Origin: Paenibacillus vini
Lineage (GTDB): Bacteria > Bacillota > Bacilli > Paenibacillales > Paenibacillaceae
Direction: 5' to 3'
DNA length: 64,000 nucleotides
Assembly (NCBI RefSeq): GCF_018403325.1
Contig: NZ_BOSL01000019.1
Location: forward strand, 1 to 64,000
The position numbers and the translations under genes were made by a program. This document shows, piece by piece, positions 8,772-17,346 of the stretch. The notes beneath the pieces are model-generated. The model searched no databases. It was given only the letters and a program-made list of their open reading frames with translations, and was not told the origin of the DNA. How positions within the stretch are numbered: the stretch's first letter is position 1; every line of letters starts with the position of its first letter.

Positions 8772-9974
8772 TTGTCGAAACCGAAGGGCTTTGAAAAACC
8801 AGCCGGCGTTCGCGATTATCTGCCGTATGCGGCCGAGAAGCTGCGGGCGATCGAGCGCAGCGTGCTGGATTGCATGTCCGGCTGGGGCTATCGTCAAATC
8901 CTGACGCCGACGATGGAATATTACGATACGGTAGGCATGGCCAGCTCGACGTCGGACCGTAAGTTGTTTAAACTGCTCAACAATCGGGGAACTACGATGG
9001 TTCTCCGTTCGGATATGACGGCCCCGATCGCTCGGGTCGTTGCATCGATGCTGAAGGAGGAGCCTCTTCCGCTGCGGTTGTCTTATCACGCTAACGTGTT
9101 TCGCGCGATTGAAGAGGAAGCGGGCAAAGAGGCCGAGTTTTTTCAAACCGGCGTAGAGCTTGTTGGTGACGACTCCCCGGAGGCGGATGCGGAAGTGGTG
9201 GCCCTTGCGGTAGCTTCCTTGAAAGCGGCCGGAGTTACGTCATTCAAGATCGCACTGGGTCATGTCGGCTTCCTGAACGGGCTGCTGGAGGATGCGGTAC
9301 CCGGGCAGGAGGAGATCCGGGAAACGTTGAAGGAAGGGCTGCTTCACCGGGACTATGTCGGCTACCGCGAGACTCTCGCGGGTCTGTCCTTGTCGGAGGA
9401 ACAGCGCGAAGAGCTGGAAGGCATCCTTCGGCTGCGCGGCGGGAAAGAGATTTGCCGCCAGGCGCTCGAGCTCAGCGGGAATCCACTGGCGCAGCATGCG
9501 GTTCAGCATCTGAGCGAGGTCTGGGACACGTTGGAGGATTACGGCGTGGCACAGCACGTGATGATCGATCTGACGATGATCGGCGACTTCTCGTACTATA
9601 CGGGCATGACGTTCGAAGGATATGCCGCCGAGCTGGGTTTCCCGGTATGCAGCGGCGGACGCTACGACAACCTGCTGCAGCAGTTTGGGCGTCCGGCACC
9701 GGCAACGGGCTTCTCGCTTAAGACCAACCGGATTCTTGACGGAGTGGATGGTATCAAGCCGGAGCGGGACCTGCCGGTGCTGATGCAGTATGATGCCGCG
9801 AACCGCAAGCTGGCGTTTGACGAAGCCGCGCAGCTGCGCGGCGAAGGACGCAGCGTAGTGATGCGCCATGTAGAAGGGCCGGAGAATGTACTGAGCGACA
9901 CGATTGCCAGGGAAGTCCGGACGGGGCCGCTGGGCCCGGCATACGGCGAGATCCGGACTTATACGAGCTTTTAG
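8772..9974 (+). CDS. hisZ: ATP phosphoribosyltransferase regulatory subunit HisZ
   Basis: A histidyl-tRNA-synthetase paralogue of about 400 residues that joins short-form HisG to make active, histidine-sensitive ATP phosphoribosyltransferase. The class II aaRS-like fold is seen in motif-2-like (FRAIEEEAGKEAEFFQTGVELVG) and motif-3-like (AELGFPVCSGGRYDNLL) regions. There is no HisRS anticodon-binding domain. GGTGAGGTGA spans the first in-frame GTG (8763), so TTG 8772 giving MSKPKGFEKPAG is the better start. It heads the his operon; a 379-bp repeat-filled gap separates it from hisG. Confidence 0.94.
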   Translation: MSKPKGFEKPAGVRDYLPYAAEKLRAIERSVLDCMSGWGYRQILTPTMEYYDTVGMASSTSDRKLFKLLNNRGTTMVLRSDMTAPIARVVASMLKEEPLPLRLSYHANVFRAIEEEAGKEAEFFQTGVELVGDDSPEADAEVVALAVASLKAAGVTSFKIALGHVGFLNGLLEDAVPGQEEIRETLKEGLLHRDYVGYRETLAGLSLSEEQREELEGILRLRGGKEICRQALELSGNPLAQHAVQHLSEVWDTLEDYGVAQHVMIDLTMIGDFSYYTGMTFEGYAAELGFPVCSGGRYDNLLQQFGRPAPATGFSLKTNRILDGVDGIKPERDLPVLMQYDAANRKLAFDEAAQLRGEGRSVVMRHVEGPENVLSDTIAREVRTGPLGPAYGEIRTYTSF

Positions 9975-10353
9975 GGAGGACGGAAAGATGTAGATCATCT
10001 TTGCGATGAAGCTGTCTTCTCCGCAGCAAATTAACTGGAAAAACTACAGTTAATTTGCTGGACACCAGCAGTTAAGGATAAATAACTGGAAAAAATGCAG
10101 TTATTTCATGGATTCTCGAGAGTTTGATCGGTTATTTGGGGTATTAACTGTAGATTTTCCATCTAATCGTTAAAATTGGCTGCTTAGAGAGAATTTAGCT
10201 GCAGATTTTCCAGTTAATTGTGATGGGGACCAATAGTTGAGAGTAGTAGCCCGCCTACAATGGAGTGTTGGTTGGAATAGCTGATGCTAGTGAGGCAAAT
10301 GAGGCGAATGGACATTAATTGTAATACTGTGGTCGAAAGGAGGCTGATCTGTC
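9975..10353. repeat. Array of four AACTG/CAGTT palindromic repeats between hisZ and hisG
   Basis: Four copies of a short hairpin lie in this gap. Copy 1 (10024-10060) is a perfect 14-bp stem CAGCAAATTAACTG / CAGTTAATTTGCTG around a 9-nt loop GAAAAACTA. Copy 2 (10080-10106) is AAATAACTG-GAAAAAATG-CAGTTATTT. Copies 3 (10143-10167) and 4 (10192-10219) carry the reverse-oriented core TAGATTTTC or CAGATTTTC. The loop core marks orientation, so the order is plus, plus, minus, minus. No T-run follows, so these are not ordinary terminators. The rest of the gap ends in AAAGGAGG before hisG. Confidence 0.85.
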
Positions 10354-10992
10354 TTGGGCGAAATTATAAAGGTTGCTATGCCTAAAGGGCGTATTTATAA
10401 AAAAGCGTCGGCCTTGTTCCGCGAGGCGGGGATTCAAATTCCGACGGATGTGGATGAATCCCGAAAACTGGTCATTCCGCTGCCGGAGATCGGTATGGAG
10501 TTCATTCTGGCTAAGCCGGTCGACGTGCCTACATATGTGGAATACGGCGTGGCTGACATCGGGATCGTCGGCAAAGACGTGCTGATGGAAGAGAATCGGG
10601 ACGTGTACGAACTGCTGGACCTCGGGATCGCCCGTTGCCGGATGTCTGTCATTGCGCTGCCGGATTGGAAGCCGGGGATTCACCAGCGTGTGGCGACGAA
10701 GTATCCGAATGTCGCATCGCAGTATTTTCGCGAGCATGGGCAGCAGGTGGAGGTCATTAAGCTGAACGGCTCCATCGAGCTGGCGCCGCTGATCGGTCTG
10801 GCGGACCGGATCGTCGATATGGTCGAAACGGGTCAGACGCTTCGTGAGAATGGATTGGTGGAGCTCGAAAGTATATTTGAAATTACAAGCCGGCTGGTGG
10901 CCAACCGTGTCAGCTATCGGATGAAAAATGCGGAGATTCAAGCGGTATGCGATGCACTCGAAAAGGCCATTGCAGCGAAAAGCGAAGTGTAA
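10354..10992 (+). CDS. hisG: ATP phosphoribosyltransferase, short form
   Basis: A 212-residue catalytic subunit for the first step of histidine synthesis (ATP + PRPP to phosphoribosyl-ATP). It begins [18 protein letters not shown] and carries the PRPP-binding region [18 protein letters not shown] at about 149-166. The C-terminal regulatory domain of long-form HisG is absent, which fits the presence of HisZ. The start is TTG 10354 with AAAGGAGG 10 bp upstream. Confidence 0.96.
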   Translation: MGEIIKVAMPKGRIYKKASALFREAGIQIPTDVDESRKLVIPLPEIGMEFILAKPVDVPTYVEYGVADIGIVGKDVLMEENRDVYELLDLGIARCRMSVIALPDWKPGIHQRVATKYPNVASQYFREHGQQVEVIKLNGSIELAPLIGLADRIVDMVETGQTLRENGLVELESIFEITSRLVANRVSYRMKNAEIQAVCDALEKAIAAKSEV

Positions 10993-11104
10993 GTAGGGGA
11001 GTTTGCCGCTCAGGCGCAAACAGGAAACTTAAACAAGATACAAGTAAAGAAGATGTAAGGAAGTTTGAAGATAAGGAATGACGGAAGCCGGGGAGGGCTG
11101 CGGG

Positions 11105-12415
11105 ATGAAAATCGTAAAGGCACAGGAATTTGATCTGCGGCGGGAGGTCGAATACGGATCGGCGGAGCAAAATGAAGCGGTCCGGACCATCGTCATGGAT
11201 GTGAAAAATGAAGGAGATGCCGCTCTGCTGCGGTATACGGAGAAGTTCGACGGAGTGAAGCTGGAAACGGCCGGACTGCGGGTGACGCAGGAGGAGCTGC
11301 AGGCGGCGTACAGCCAGGTGGAGCCATCGTTTGTCGAGGCTATTTCGGCGGCCGCGGCGAATATACGATCTTTTCATACGAGACAGAAGCGTAACTCCTG
11401 GATGGATTTGCAGCCGGACGGCACTCTGCTCGGTCAAATCATCCGCCCGCTCAAGCGGGTGGGCGTGTATGTGCCGGGCGGCAAAGCATCGTACCCTTCC
11501 TCGGTGCTGATGAACGTCATTCCGGCACAAGTTGCCGGCGTGCCGGAGATCGTGATGGTCACGCCGCCGGCCACCGGCGGGAAAGCGGGTATCGACCCGT
11601 ATATCCTCGTCGCGGCGGCAGAAGCCGGTGTGCACGAAATTTACCGGGTCGGGGGGGCTCAGGCCATAGCGGCGCTGGCCTATGGCACGGACACGATTGC
11701 GCCGGTCGATAAGATCTGCGGACCGGGCAACATTTACGTCGCGCTGGCGAAGCGCGAAGTGTACGGCGTGGTCGACATCGACAGCATCGCCGGGCCGAGC
11801 GAGATCGCTGTGCTGGCGGACGACAGCGCCGATCCCGCTTACGTGGCGGCGGACCTGCTGTCGCAGGCCGAGCATGACGAGATGGCCTCAGCGATCCTCG
11901 TGACGCCGTCCGAGGCTTTTGCCAAGGCATGTCAGGCGGAGGTGGAGCGCCAACTGGCGGAGCTGCCGCGCCGGGACATCGCCGGAGCGTCGGTTCGGGA
12001 TTATGGCGCAGTCATTCTCGTCGATTCCGTGGTTGAGGGAATCGACGTTATCAATAAGCTGGCGCCGGAGCATTTTGAGCTCATCGTGGAGGAGCCGATG
12101 GCATATCTCGGCTTGATCGAAAACGCCGGGGCTATATTCCTTGGTCCATACAGCTCGGAGCCGGTGGGCGATTATTTTGCCGGACCGAACCATATTATTC
12201 CGACCAACGGCACGGCGCGGTTCTCGTCGCCGGTCGATGTGGACGATTTTATTAAAAAATCGAGTCTGATTTACTATAGCAAGGAAGCGCTGCTGCAAAA
12301 CGGCGCGACGATCATGGAGCTGGCGCGTCGGGAAGGCCTGGAAGGTCATGCCCGGGCGATTGAGATCCGGCTGCTTAAAGAAGGAAAGGCGGGGACGAAC
12401 AATGACAACCAATAA
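11105..12415 (+). CDS. hisD: Histidinol dehydrogenase
   Basis: A zinc enzyme that oxidises histidinol to histidine in two NAD-dependent steps. It has the conserved block [24 protein letters not shown], zinc-site segments [11 protein letters not shown] and [13 protein letters not shown], and the catalytic APEHFELI. At 436 residues it is the family length. The start at 11105 ([11 protein letters not shown]) is chosen because GGGAGG lies 8 bp before it; an upstream ATG at 11078 has no comparable site. The last 14 bp overlap hisB, implying translational coupling. Confidence 0.96.
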   Translation: MKIVKAQEFDLRREVEYGSAEQNEAVRTIVMDVKNEGDAALLRYTEKFDGVKLETAGLRVTQEELQAAYSQVEPSFVEAISAAAANIRSFHTRQKRNSWMDLQPDGTLLGQIIRPLKRVGVYVPGGKASYPSSVLMNVIPAQVAGVPEIVMVTPPATGGKAGIDPYILVAAAEAGVHEIYRVGGAQAIAALAYGTDTIAPVDKICGPGNIYVALAKREVYGVVDIDSIAGPSEIAVLADDSADPAYVAADLLSQAEHDEMASAILVTPSEAFAKACQAEVERQLAELPRRDIAGASVRDYGAVILVDSVVEGIDVINKLAPEHFELIVEEPMAYLGLIENAGAIFLGPYSSEPVGDYFAGPNHIIPTNGTARFSSPVDVDDFIKKSSLIYYSKEALLQNGATIMELARREGLEGHARAIEIRLLKEGKAGTNNDNQ

Positions 12416-13013
12416 TTCTGAGGCGCGGGAACGCCGCGCGGAAATCAGCCGCAAAACGAATGAAACGGACATCAAGCTGCAATTTGCGGTCGATGGCACC
12501 GGTCAATCGGAGCTGGAGACGGATGTTCCGTTTTTGAACCATATGCTGGATTTATTTACGAAGCACGGGCATTTTGATCTCTCGGTGCAGGCGCACGGGG
12601 ATATCGATATCGATGATCATCACACGGTTGAGGATATCGGCATCTGTTTGGGGCAATGTCTCCGTGAGGCGCTCGGCGACAAGCGGGGCATCAAGCGTTA
12701 CGCCAGCGTATTCATCCCGATGGATGAGGCGCTTGCGCAGGTCGTTATCGACGTCAGCAACCGGCCGCACTTTGAATATCGTGCGGAGTATCCGTCCGAC
12801 CGGGTCGGCAGCTTCGACGTTCAACTCGTACACGAATTCCTTTGGAAGCTGGCACTGGAGGCACGGATCACGCTGCACGTGATCGTGCATTACGGCCAGA
12901 ATACGCACCATATGATTGAGGCCGTGTTTAAGGCGCTCGGCCGTGCTATCGATGAGGCGACGAGCCTGGATCCTCGCGTGACGGGCGTGCCGTCGACGAA
13001 GGGAGTGCTGTAG
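12402..13013 (+). CDS. hisB: Imidazoleglycerol-phosphate dehydratase
   Basis: A 203-residue monofunctional IGPD (no phosphatase domain). The two metal-binding histidine motifs are visible as [15 protein letters not shown] and [16 protein letters not shown]. The ATG at 12402 lies inside the hisD 3' end, giving [15 protein letters not shown]. The next gene, hisH, starts directly after its stop codon. Confidence 0.96.
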   Translation: MTTNNSEARERRAEISRKTNETDIKLQFAVDGTGQSELETDVPFLNHMLDLFTKHGHFDLSVQAHGDIDIDDHHTVEDIGICLGQCLREALGDKRGIKRYASVFIPMDEALAQVVIDVSNRPHFEYRAEYPSDRVGSFDVQLVHEFLWKLALEARITLHVIVHYGQNTHHMIEAVFKALGRAIDEATSLDPRVTGVPSTKGVL

Positions 13014-13715
13014 GTGACGATTGCAATTGTCGACTACGGCATGGGAAATTTGCACAGCGTCAGCAAGGCTGTCGAGCGGCTCGGCTACGAGGGGCTCGTC
13101 ACCGGTGACGCTGACGCGATCTTGGGCGCCGACGGCGTGCTGCTGCCCGGCGTAGGCGCCTTCGGCGACGCGATGGAGCATCTCCGCGCGTCGGGGCTGG
13201 ACGCCGTGGTGCGCCAGGCGGCCGCGGCGGGAATGCCGCTGCTCGGCATTTGCCTCGGCATGCAGTTGCTCTTCAGCGAGAGCGAAGAGCATGGGCGGAA
13301 CGAGGGGCTCGGCATTTTGCCGGGCAAGGCGGTGCGCTTTGCAGGAGGCAGCGCGGTAAGCGGCAGTGCCGATGCGGGCACCAGCACTAGCGGCGATCAT
13401 GGCGCCGCAGCGAGTGCCGGTGGCCCTATGGGCGGCCTGAAGGTGCCGCATATGGGCTGGAACCGGCTGGCGTTCCTGCAGCCGGATAGCCCGCTCCTGA
13501 CGGGCCTTGAGGAAGGACATGTATACTTCGTCCATTCCTATCACGTGCTGCCGGAGCGCCGGGAAGATCTGCTGGCCGTTACGGACTACGGCCATCCGGT
13601 TACGGCCATCGTGGGCCGCGGGAACGTATATGGCATGCAGTTCCATCCGGAAAAGAGCGGCGAGCTCGGCATGGCGCTGCTTCGCAACTTCCTGTCGCTG
13701 GCTGAGCGGAAATAG
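13014..13715 (+). CDS. hisH: Imidazole glycerol phosphate synthase, glutaminase subunit
   Basis: The class I glutaminase that feeds ammonia to HisF. The catalytic triad is Cys80 (GICLGMQ), His211 and Glu213 (QFHPEKS), with the oxyanion region PGVGAFGD. Residues about 111-141 are a Gly/Ser/Ala-rich low-complexity stretch between KAVRFA and LKVPHMGWN, where most HisH proteins have only a few residues. This makes the protein 233 residues rather than about 205. The stretch reads in frame and does not touch the catalytic residues. GTG start with zero spacing after hisB. Confidence 0.95.
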   Translation: MTIAIVDYGMGNLHSVSKAVERLGYEGLVTGDADAILGADGVLLPGVGAFGDAMEHLRASGLDAVVRQAAAAGMPLLGICLGMQLLFSESEEHGRNEGLGILPGKAVRFAGGSAVSGSADAGTSTSGDHGAAASAGGPMGGLKVPHMGWNRLAFLQPDSPLLTGLEEGHVYFVHSYHVLPERREDLLAVTDYGHPVTAIVGRGNVYGMQFHPEKSGELGMALLRNFLSLAERK

Positions 13716-14002
13716 GTAACTAGACTACTATTTGAGCAAAGGGCAAGTGGCGGAGGGTGGATCCCCTTGTTGGAGAATATCCAACGAAAAGGGTCCAAGT
13801 AGGCAGAGCGGGCTGATTCATTGGAGATTATCCAATGAGGTGACCGAAATGTACCCGAATCGGGCTCGACAAGGCCAAAATGATTGGAGAATATCCAACC
13901 AGGCCACCAGCGTTGAGTGTTACAACGCAATTTCGTTGGAATTTTTCCAATGAAGGGAACTCCGCGACAAACTTTATATATAAAAGAACGGGAGGAAGAA
14001 AC
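13716..14002. repeat. Array of four TTGGA-N5-TCCAA palindromes between hisH and hisA
   Basis: Four short hairpins sharing TTGGA-N5-TCCAA lie at 13769-13785 (GTTGGAGAATATCCAAC), 13819-13837 (CATTGGAGATTATCCAATG), 13884-13898 and 13936-13950 (loop ATTTT). They are spaced 50, 65 and 52 bp apart, with dissimilar sequence between. Arms keep pairing where the flanking base varies (G..C, C..G). None is followed by a T-run. The gap ends with GGGAGGA before hisA. Confidence 0.85.
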
Positions 14003-14746
14003 ATGTCTTCATTCGTGATATACCCGGCGATCGACATCCGGGGAGGGAAATGTGTACGGCTTGTCCAGGGGGACTATGCCCGTGAGACGGTATACAATGA
14101 GAATCCGGTGGAAGTCGCCCGCTCTTGGGAAGCGCAAGGGGGAAGCTTCATCCATCTGGTCGATTTGGACGGAGCCAAAGCCGGGCATCCGGTGAATGAT
14201 GCGCTCATCGGCGAGATAGCCCGCAGCGTGCAGGTGCCGGTTCAGGTCGGCGGCGGCCTGCGGACGCTGGCCGATGTAGAACGGCTGCTTGGCCTCGGCG
14301 TCAGCCGGGTCATCATCGGCACCGCGGCGATTGAAGACCGCGCTTTTACCGAGGCTGTGCTCGGCACCTACGGCGACAAGGTCGCCATCGGCATTGATGC
14401 GCGTAACGGATACGTGGCGACGCGCGGCTGGCTGGAGACCTCCGAGGTCCAAGCGGAAGTGTTGGCCAAAGAGCTTGCCTCCAAAGGGGCGGAGACGTTT
14501 ATTTTCACCGATATCTCCCGGGACGGGATGATGCAAGGGCCGAACGTGGAGGCCATTCGTTCGCTCGCTCAGGCTTCGGGACGCAAGGTGATTGCATCCG
14601 GCGGAGTAACCGTGCAGGACGATCTTCTGAAACTGGCCGCTTACGCCGATCAAGGTATCGGCGGGGCCATTGTCGGCAAGGCGCTTTACACCGGCAATAT
14701 TGACCTAGCGGCGGCGCTCGAAGCCATTTCATCGGCAGTGAAATAG
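14003..14746 (+). CDS. hisA: ProFAR isomerase HisA
   Basis: A 247-residue (beta/alpha)8 barrel enzyme that isomerises ProFAR to PRFAR. The two catalytic aspartates are in IYPAIDIRGGKCVRLVQGD (Asp11) and the second half FTDISRDGM; phosphate-binding motifs VGGGLR and ASGGV mark the two half-barrels. The start at 14003 follows GGGAGGA by 7 bp. An in-frame upstream extension exists but covers the repeat array and is not believed. Confidence 0.96.
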   Translation: MSSFVIYPAIDIRGGKCVRLVQGDYARETVYNENPVEVARSWEAQGGSFIHLVDLDGAKAGHPVNDALIGEIARSVQVPVQVGGGLRTLADVERLLGLGVSRVIIGTAAIEDRAFTEAVLGTYGDKVAIGIDARNGYVATRGWLETSEVQAEVLAKELASKGAETFIFTDISRDGMMQGPNVEAIRSLAQASGRKVIASGGVTVQDDLLKLAAYADQGIGGAIVGKALYTGNIDLAAALEAISSAVK

Positions 14747-14767
14747 AGAAGGGGAGTTGAGAGGACG

Positions 14768-15526
14768 ATGCTGGCAAAACGAATCATTCCATGCCTGGAC
14801 GTGAAGGACGGCAGGGTTGTGAAAGGCGTCAATTTCGTTAATCTCCGCGATGCCGGAGACCCGGTTGAATTGGCCGCGCTGTATGATCGTGAAGGGGCGG
14901 ACGAGATTGTATTCCTCGATATTTCGGCTTCGAATGAAGGCCGGGCTACGATGATCGAAGTCGTCCGGCAGACTGCCGGAGAAATTGCGATTCCCTTCAC
15001 GGTCGGAGGCGGGATCTCGCAAGTCGACGATATGAAACGCATTTTGCGGGCCGGGGCCGACAAAATCGGCATCAACACGGCGGCCGTCCTGAACCCTCAG
15101 CTGATCTCCGACGGAGCGCGCCGTTTTGGCTCCCAATGCATCGTTGTGGCGGTGGATGCCAAGTTCAATCCGGCGTGGGGGGAATGGGAAGTCTATACGC
15201 ATGGCGGTCGCAAGGCATCCGGAATTAAAGCTCTGGATTGGGTCAAAGAAGCCGAGTCGCGGGGTGCGGGCGAGATTTTGCTGACGAGCATGGATGCCGA
15301 TGGCACCAAGGACGGATTCGATCTGCCGCTTACGAGTGCGGTAAGCCGCTCGATAGGGATTCCGGTCATCGCTTCCGGAGGCGCTGGCAAGGCGGATGAT
15401 TTTTATGAAGTATTCACGGAAGGACAGGCGGACGCTGCGCTGGCGGCGACGATTTTTCATTATAAAGAAATAGCAGTACCGGATTTAAAGAAGGACCTGA
15501 AGTCCAGAGGGGTGGAAATACGATGA
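14768..15526 (+). CDS. hisF: Imidazole glycerol phosphate synthase, cyclase subunit
   Basis: A 252-residue barrel that, with HisH, converts PRFAR and glutamine-derived ammonia to IGP and AICAR. Catalytic Asp11 lies in [17 protein letters not shown] and the second in [12 protein letters not shown]. It has an ATG start with GGGAG upstream and shares an ATGA overlap with hisIE. Confidence 0.97.
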   Translation: MLAKRIIPCLDVKDGRVVKGVNFVNLRDAGDPVELAALYDREGADEIVFLDISASNEGRATMIEVVRQTAGEIAIPFTVGGGISQVDDMKRILRAGADKIGINTAAVLNPQLISDGARRFGSQCIVVAVDAKFNPAWGEWEVYTHGGRKASGIKALDWVKEAESRGAGEILLTSMDADGTKDGFDLPLTSAVSRSIGIPVIASGGAGKADDFYEVFTEGQADAALAATIFHYKEIAVPDLKKDLKSRGVEIR

Positions 15527-16269
15527 CACAAAACCAATCGCTGCAGCTTTCCCTGCCGCTGGAGGCGCTTGTGCAGGAGATCAAATGGGATGCGCACGGA
15601 CTGGTTCCGGCCATCGTTCAGGATGCGTCCAGCAAAGAAGTGCTAATGCTCGCCTACATGAACCGGGACTCTTTAGGCAAATCGGTGGAAACCGGCCAAA
15701 CCTGGTTCTGGAGCCGTTCCCGTTCCGAATTGTGGAATAAGGGCGCGACATCGGGCAACACCCAGCAAATTCGTGCGCTCCGCTATGATTGCGATGGGGA
15801 TACGCTGCTTGTGGAAGTGGACCGTCAAGGACCGGCCTGCCATACCGGAGAGGATACGTGTTTCTTCCGTACGGCGGCCGTTGGGGCAGGCGACGCAGTA
15901 CCCGGAGCATCTACCGGTTGGACTGAATTCGTTCCCGAAAATCAGGTTGTGCAAAGCACGGATCTTGGCAGCCGATTTGCGGTCCTGGACGAATTGGAGC
16001 GTCTGATCGCCGAACGTTACGCAGAACGCCCGGAAGGCGCGTATACCACGTATTTGTTCGATAAAGGTATCGATAAAATTTTGAAAAAAGTAGGCGAGGA
16101 GACCGCCGAATCCATCATCGCCGCCAAGAATGGGGATAACGACGAGCTGCGATACGAGGTTAGCGACTTGATCTATCATCTGTTGGTGCTGCTGCGCGAG
16201 CGCAACTTGCCGCTCGATGACATCATGCGCGAACTGGAGCGGCGTCATGAACGGCCGCGCCGCGACTAA
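15523..16269 (+). CDS. hisI: Bifunctional phosphoribosyl-AMP cyclohydrolase / phosphoribosyl-ATP diphosphatase HisIE
   Basis: A 248-residue fusion. The N-terminal HisI part has the zinc/Mg motif [12 protein letters not shown] and the cysteine motif [10 protein letters not shown]. The C-terminal HisE part (about 150-248) has the MazG-like [16 protein letters not shown] and [14 protein letters not shown] helices. It carries out steps 2 and 3 of the pathway. A roughly 15-residue N-terminal extension ([15 protein letters not shown]) precedes the HisI core. Confidence 0.95.
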   Translation: MTQNQSLQLSLPLEALVQEIKWDAHGLVPAIVQDASSKEVLMLAYMNRDSLGKSVETGQTWFWSRSRSELWNKGATSGNTQQIRALRYDCDGDTLLVEVDRQGPACHTGEDTCFFRTAAVGAGDAVPGASTGWTEFVPENQVVQSTDLGSRFAVLDELERLIAERYAERPEGAYTTYLFDKGIDKILKKVGEETAESIIAAKNGDNDELRYEVSDLIYHLLVLLRERNLPLDDIMRELERRHERPRRD

Positions 16270-16285
16270 GGCGGGGTGATCCAGG

Positions 16286-17116
16286 ATGCTGATCGATTAT
16301 CATACCCATCACGCCCGTTGCGGGCATGCCGTTGGTTCGTTGGAACAGTACGTACAGCGCGGTATTGAGATCTGTTTGACCCAAATCGGGCTGTCCGATC
16401 ATATGCCGCTGCTGCATGTCGATCCGGCAACCTATTATCCGGAAATGGCCATGCCGATGGAAGAATTGCCGCGTTATGTGGAAGAGGCGTTTGCCCTCAA
16501 GGAAAAGTACCGCGGTCAGATCGACGTCCGGGTAGGCTTAGAGGGAGATTACATCGAAGGCTGGGAAGAGCAGATCAGTTCCATTATCCGGGAGTATCCT
16601 TGGGATTATGTGATCGGATCGGTTCATTTCCTCGGGGAATGGGATATTTCGGACTTCCGGCAAGTGCATAACTGGGAGGGCCAGGATGTGTTTGCCGTAT
16701 ATGAGCGGTACTATGATGCGGTAGCCAAAGCGGCACGGACCGGGTTGTACGACATCATGGGCCACCTCGATGTGATTAAGCGCTTCGGAAACCGGCCGGA
16801 CCCGGCGAGAGAAGAGGAAACCATCGAATTGGAGCGGCAAGCGCTGAGCGCGGTCAAAGCGGCCGGCGTAGCGATGGAGCTGAACGCTTCCGGGCTGTCC
16901 AAGCCTGTGGCGGAAATGTTCCCGAGCCGCCGGATTCTGGAGACTGCCGTACAGATGGGCATTCCGCTTACGGTTGGTTCGGACGCGCATGATCCGCTCA
17001 AGTTGAGCGAGCATCTGGACAAGGCGCGGGCGTTGTTGTACGAGCTCGGTGTGCGCGAATTGGCCACGTTCGAGGGACGGCGGAGAACGATGATTCCGCT
17101 TCTTTTAACGAAATAA
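16286..17116 (+). CDS. hisJ: Histidinol-phosphatase, PHP type
   Basis: A 276-residue PHP-family metal-dependent phosphatase for L-histidinol phosphate, as in B. subtilis HisJ. The metal ligands start with DYHTHHARCGHA (His6, His8); further ligands appear in GLEGDYI, GSVHFL, MGHLDVI and VGSDAHDP. Its position as last gene of the his operon supports the assignment over other PHP phosphoesterases. The family is unrelated to HAD-type HisB phosphatases. Confidence 0.93.
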   Translation: MLIDYHTHHARCGHAVGSLEQYVQRGIEICLTQIGLSDHMPLLHVDPATYYPEMAMPMEELPRYVEEAFALKEKYRGQIDVRVGLEGDYIEGWEEQISSIIREYPWDYVIGSVHFLGEWDISDFRQVHNWEGQDVFAVYERYYDAVAKAARTGLYDIMGHLDVIKRFGNRPDPAREEETIELERQALSAVKAAGVAMELNASGLSKPVAEMFPSRRILETAVQMGIPLTVGSDAHDPLKLSEHLDKARALLYELGVRELATFEGRRRTMIPLLLTK

Positions 17117-17135
17117 AGGTTACTGAGTAAATCTT

Positions 17136-17166
17136 AAGACGGTCTTGGGACCGTCTTTTTTGTTTT
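17136..17166 (+). terminator. Terminator of the his operon
   Basis: Perfect 9-bp stem AAGACGGTC / GACCGTCTT with loop TTGG, followed by a T-rich tail. Confidence 0.92.
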
Positions 17167-17289
17167 GGTCGCCTTACATTCAATTTCCATCTGATTCGAC
17201 AATCCTCTACCTTTCCTTTTGCTGGTGGAAATTCCTCTTGAATGTGCAATTTTCCGTAAGTATTTCCCGTGGGAGGACAGCTTTCACTA

Positions 17290-17298
17290 TGGTATACT
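17290..17298 (+). promoter_or_regulatory. Extended -10 promoter candidate for the TPR gene
   Basis: TGGTATACT, an extended -10 (TGnTATAcT), lies 49 bp before the TTG start at 17347. No convincing -35 is seen. It falls inside the longest open frame, which supports the downstream start. Confidence 0.35.
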
Positions 17299-17346
17299 GT
17301 GAGATGGAGAATAAGACTTGAGAGTAAGAAAAGGGAGGTGCCTTGT

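Noticed and set aside
12552-13646. 364-codon minus-strand frame across hisB and hisH
   Set aside because: Antisense to two certain genes; His/Arg/Ala-rich composition is typical of a GC-rich shadow frame.
13741-13960. CRISPR array in the hisH-hisA gap
   Set aside because: Repeats are only 15-19 bp, differ between copies and are irregularly spaced; no cas genes are in the window.
13880-14002. N-terminal extension of HisA from 13880
   Set aside because: It would translate the palindrome array; the ATG at 14003 has a strong ribosome site and gives the family's usual N-terminus.
17269-17346. N-terminal extension of the TPR protein from 17269
   Set aside because: The likely promoter lies inside it, and TTG 17347 has GGGAGGTG at ideal spacing.
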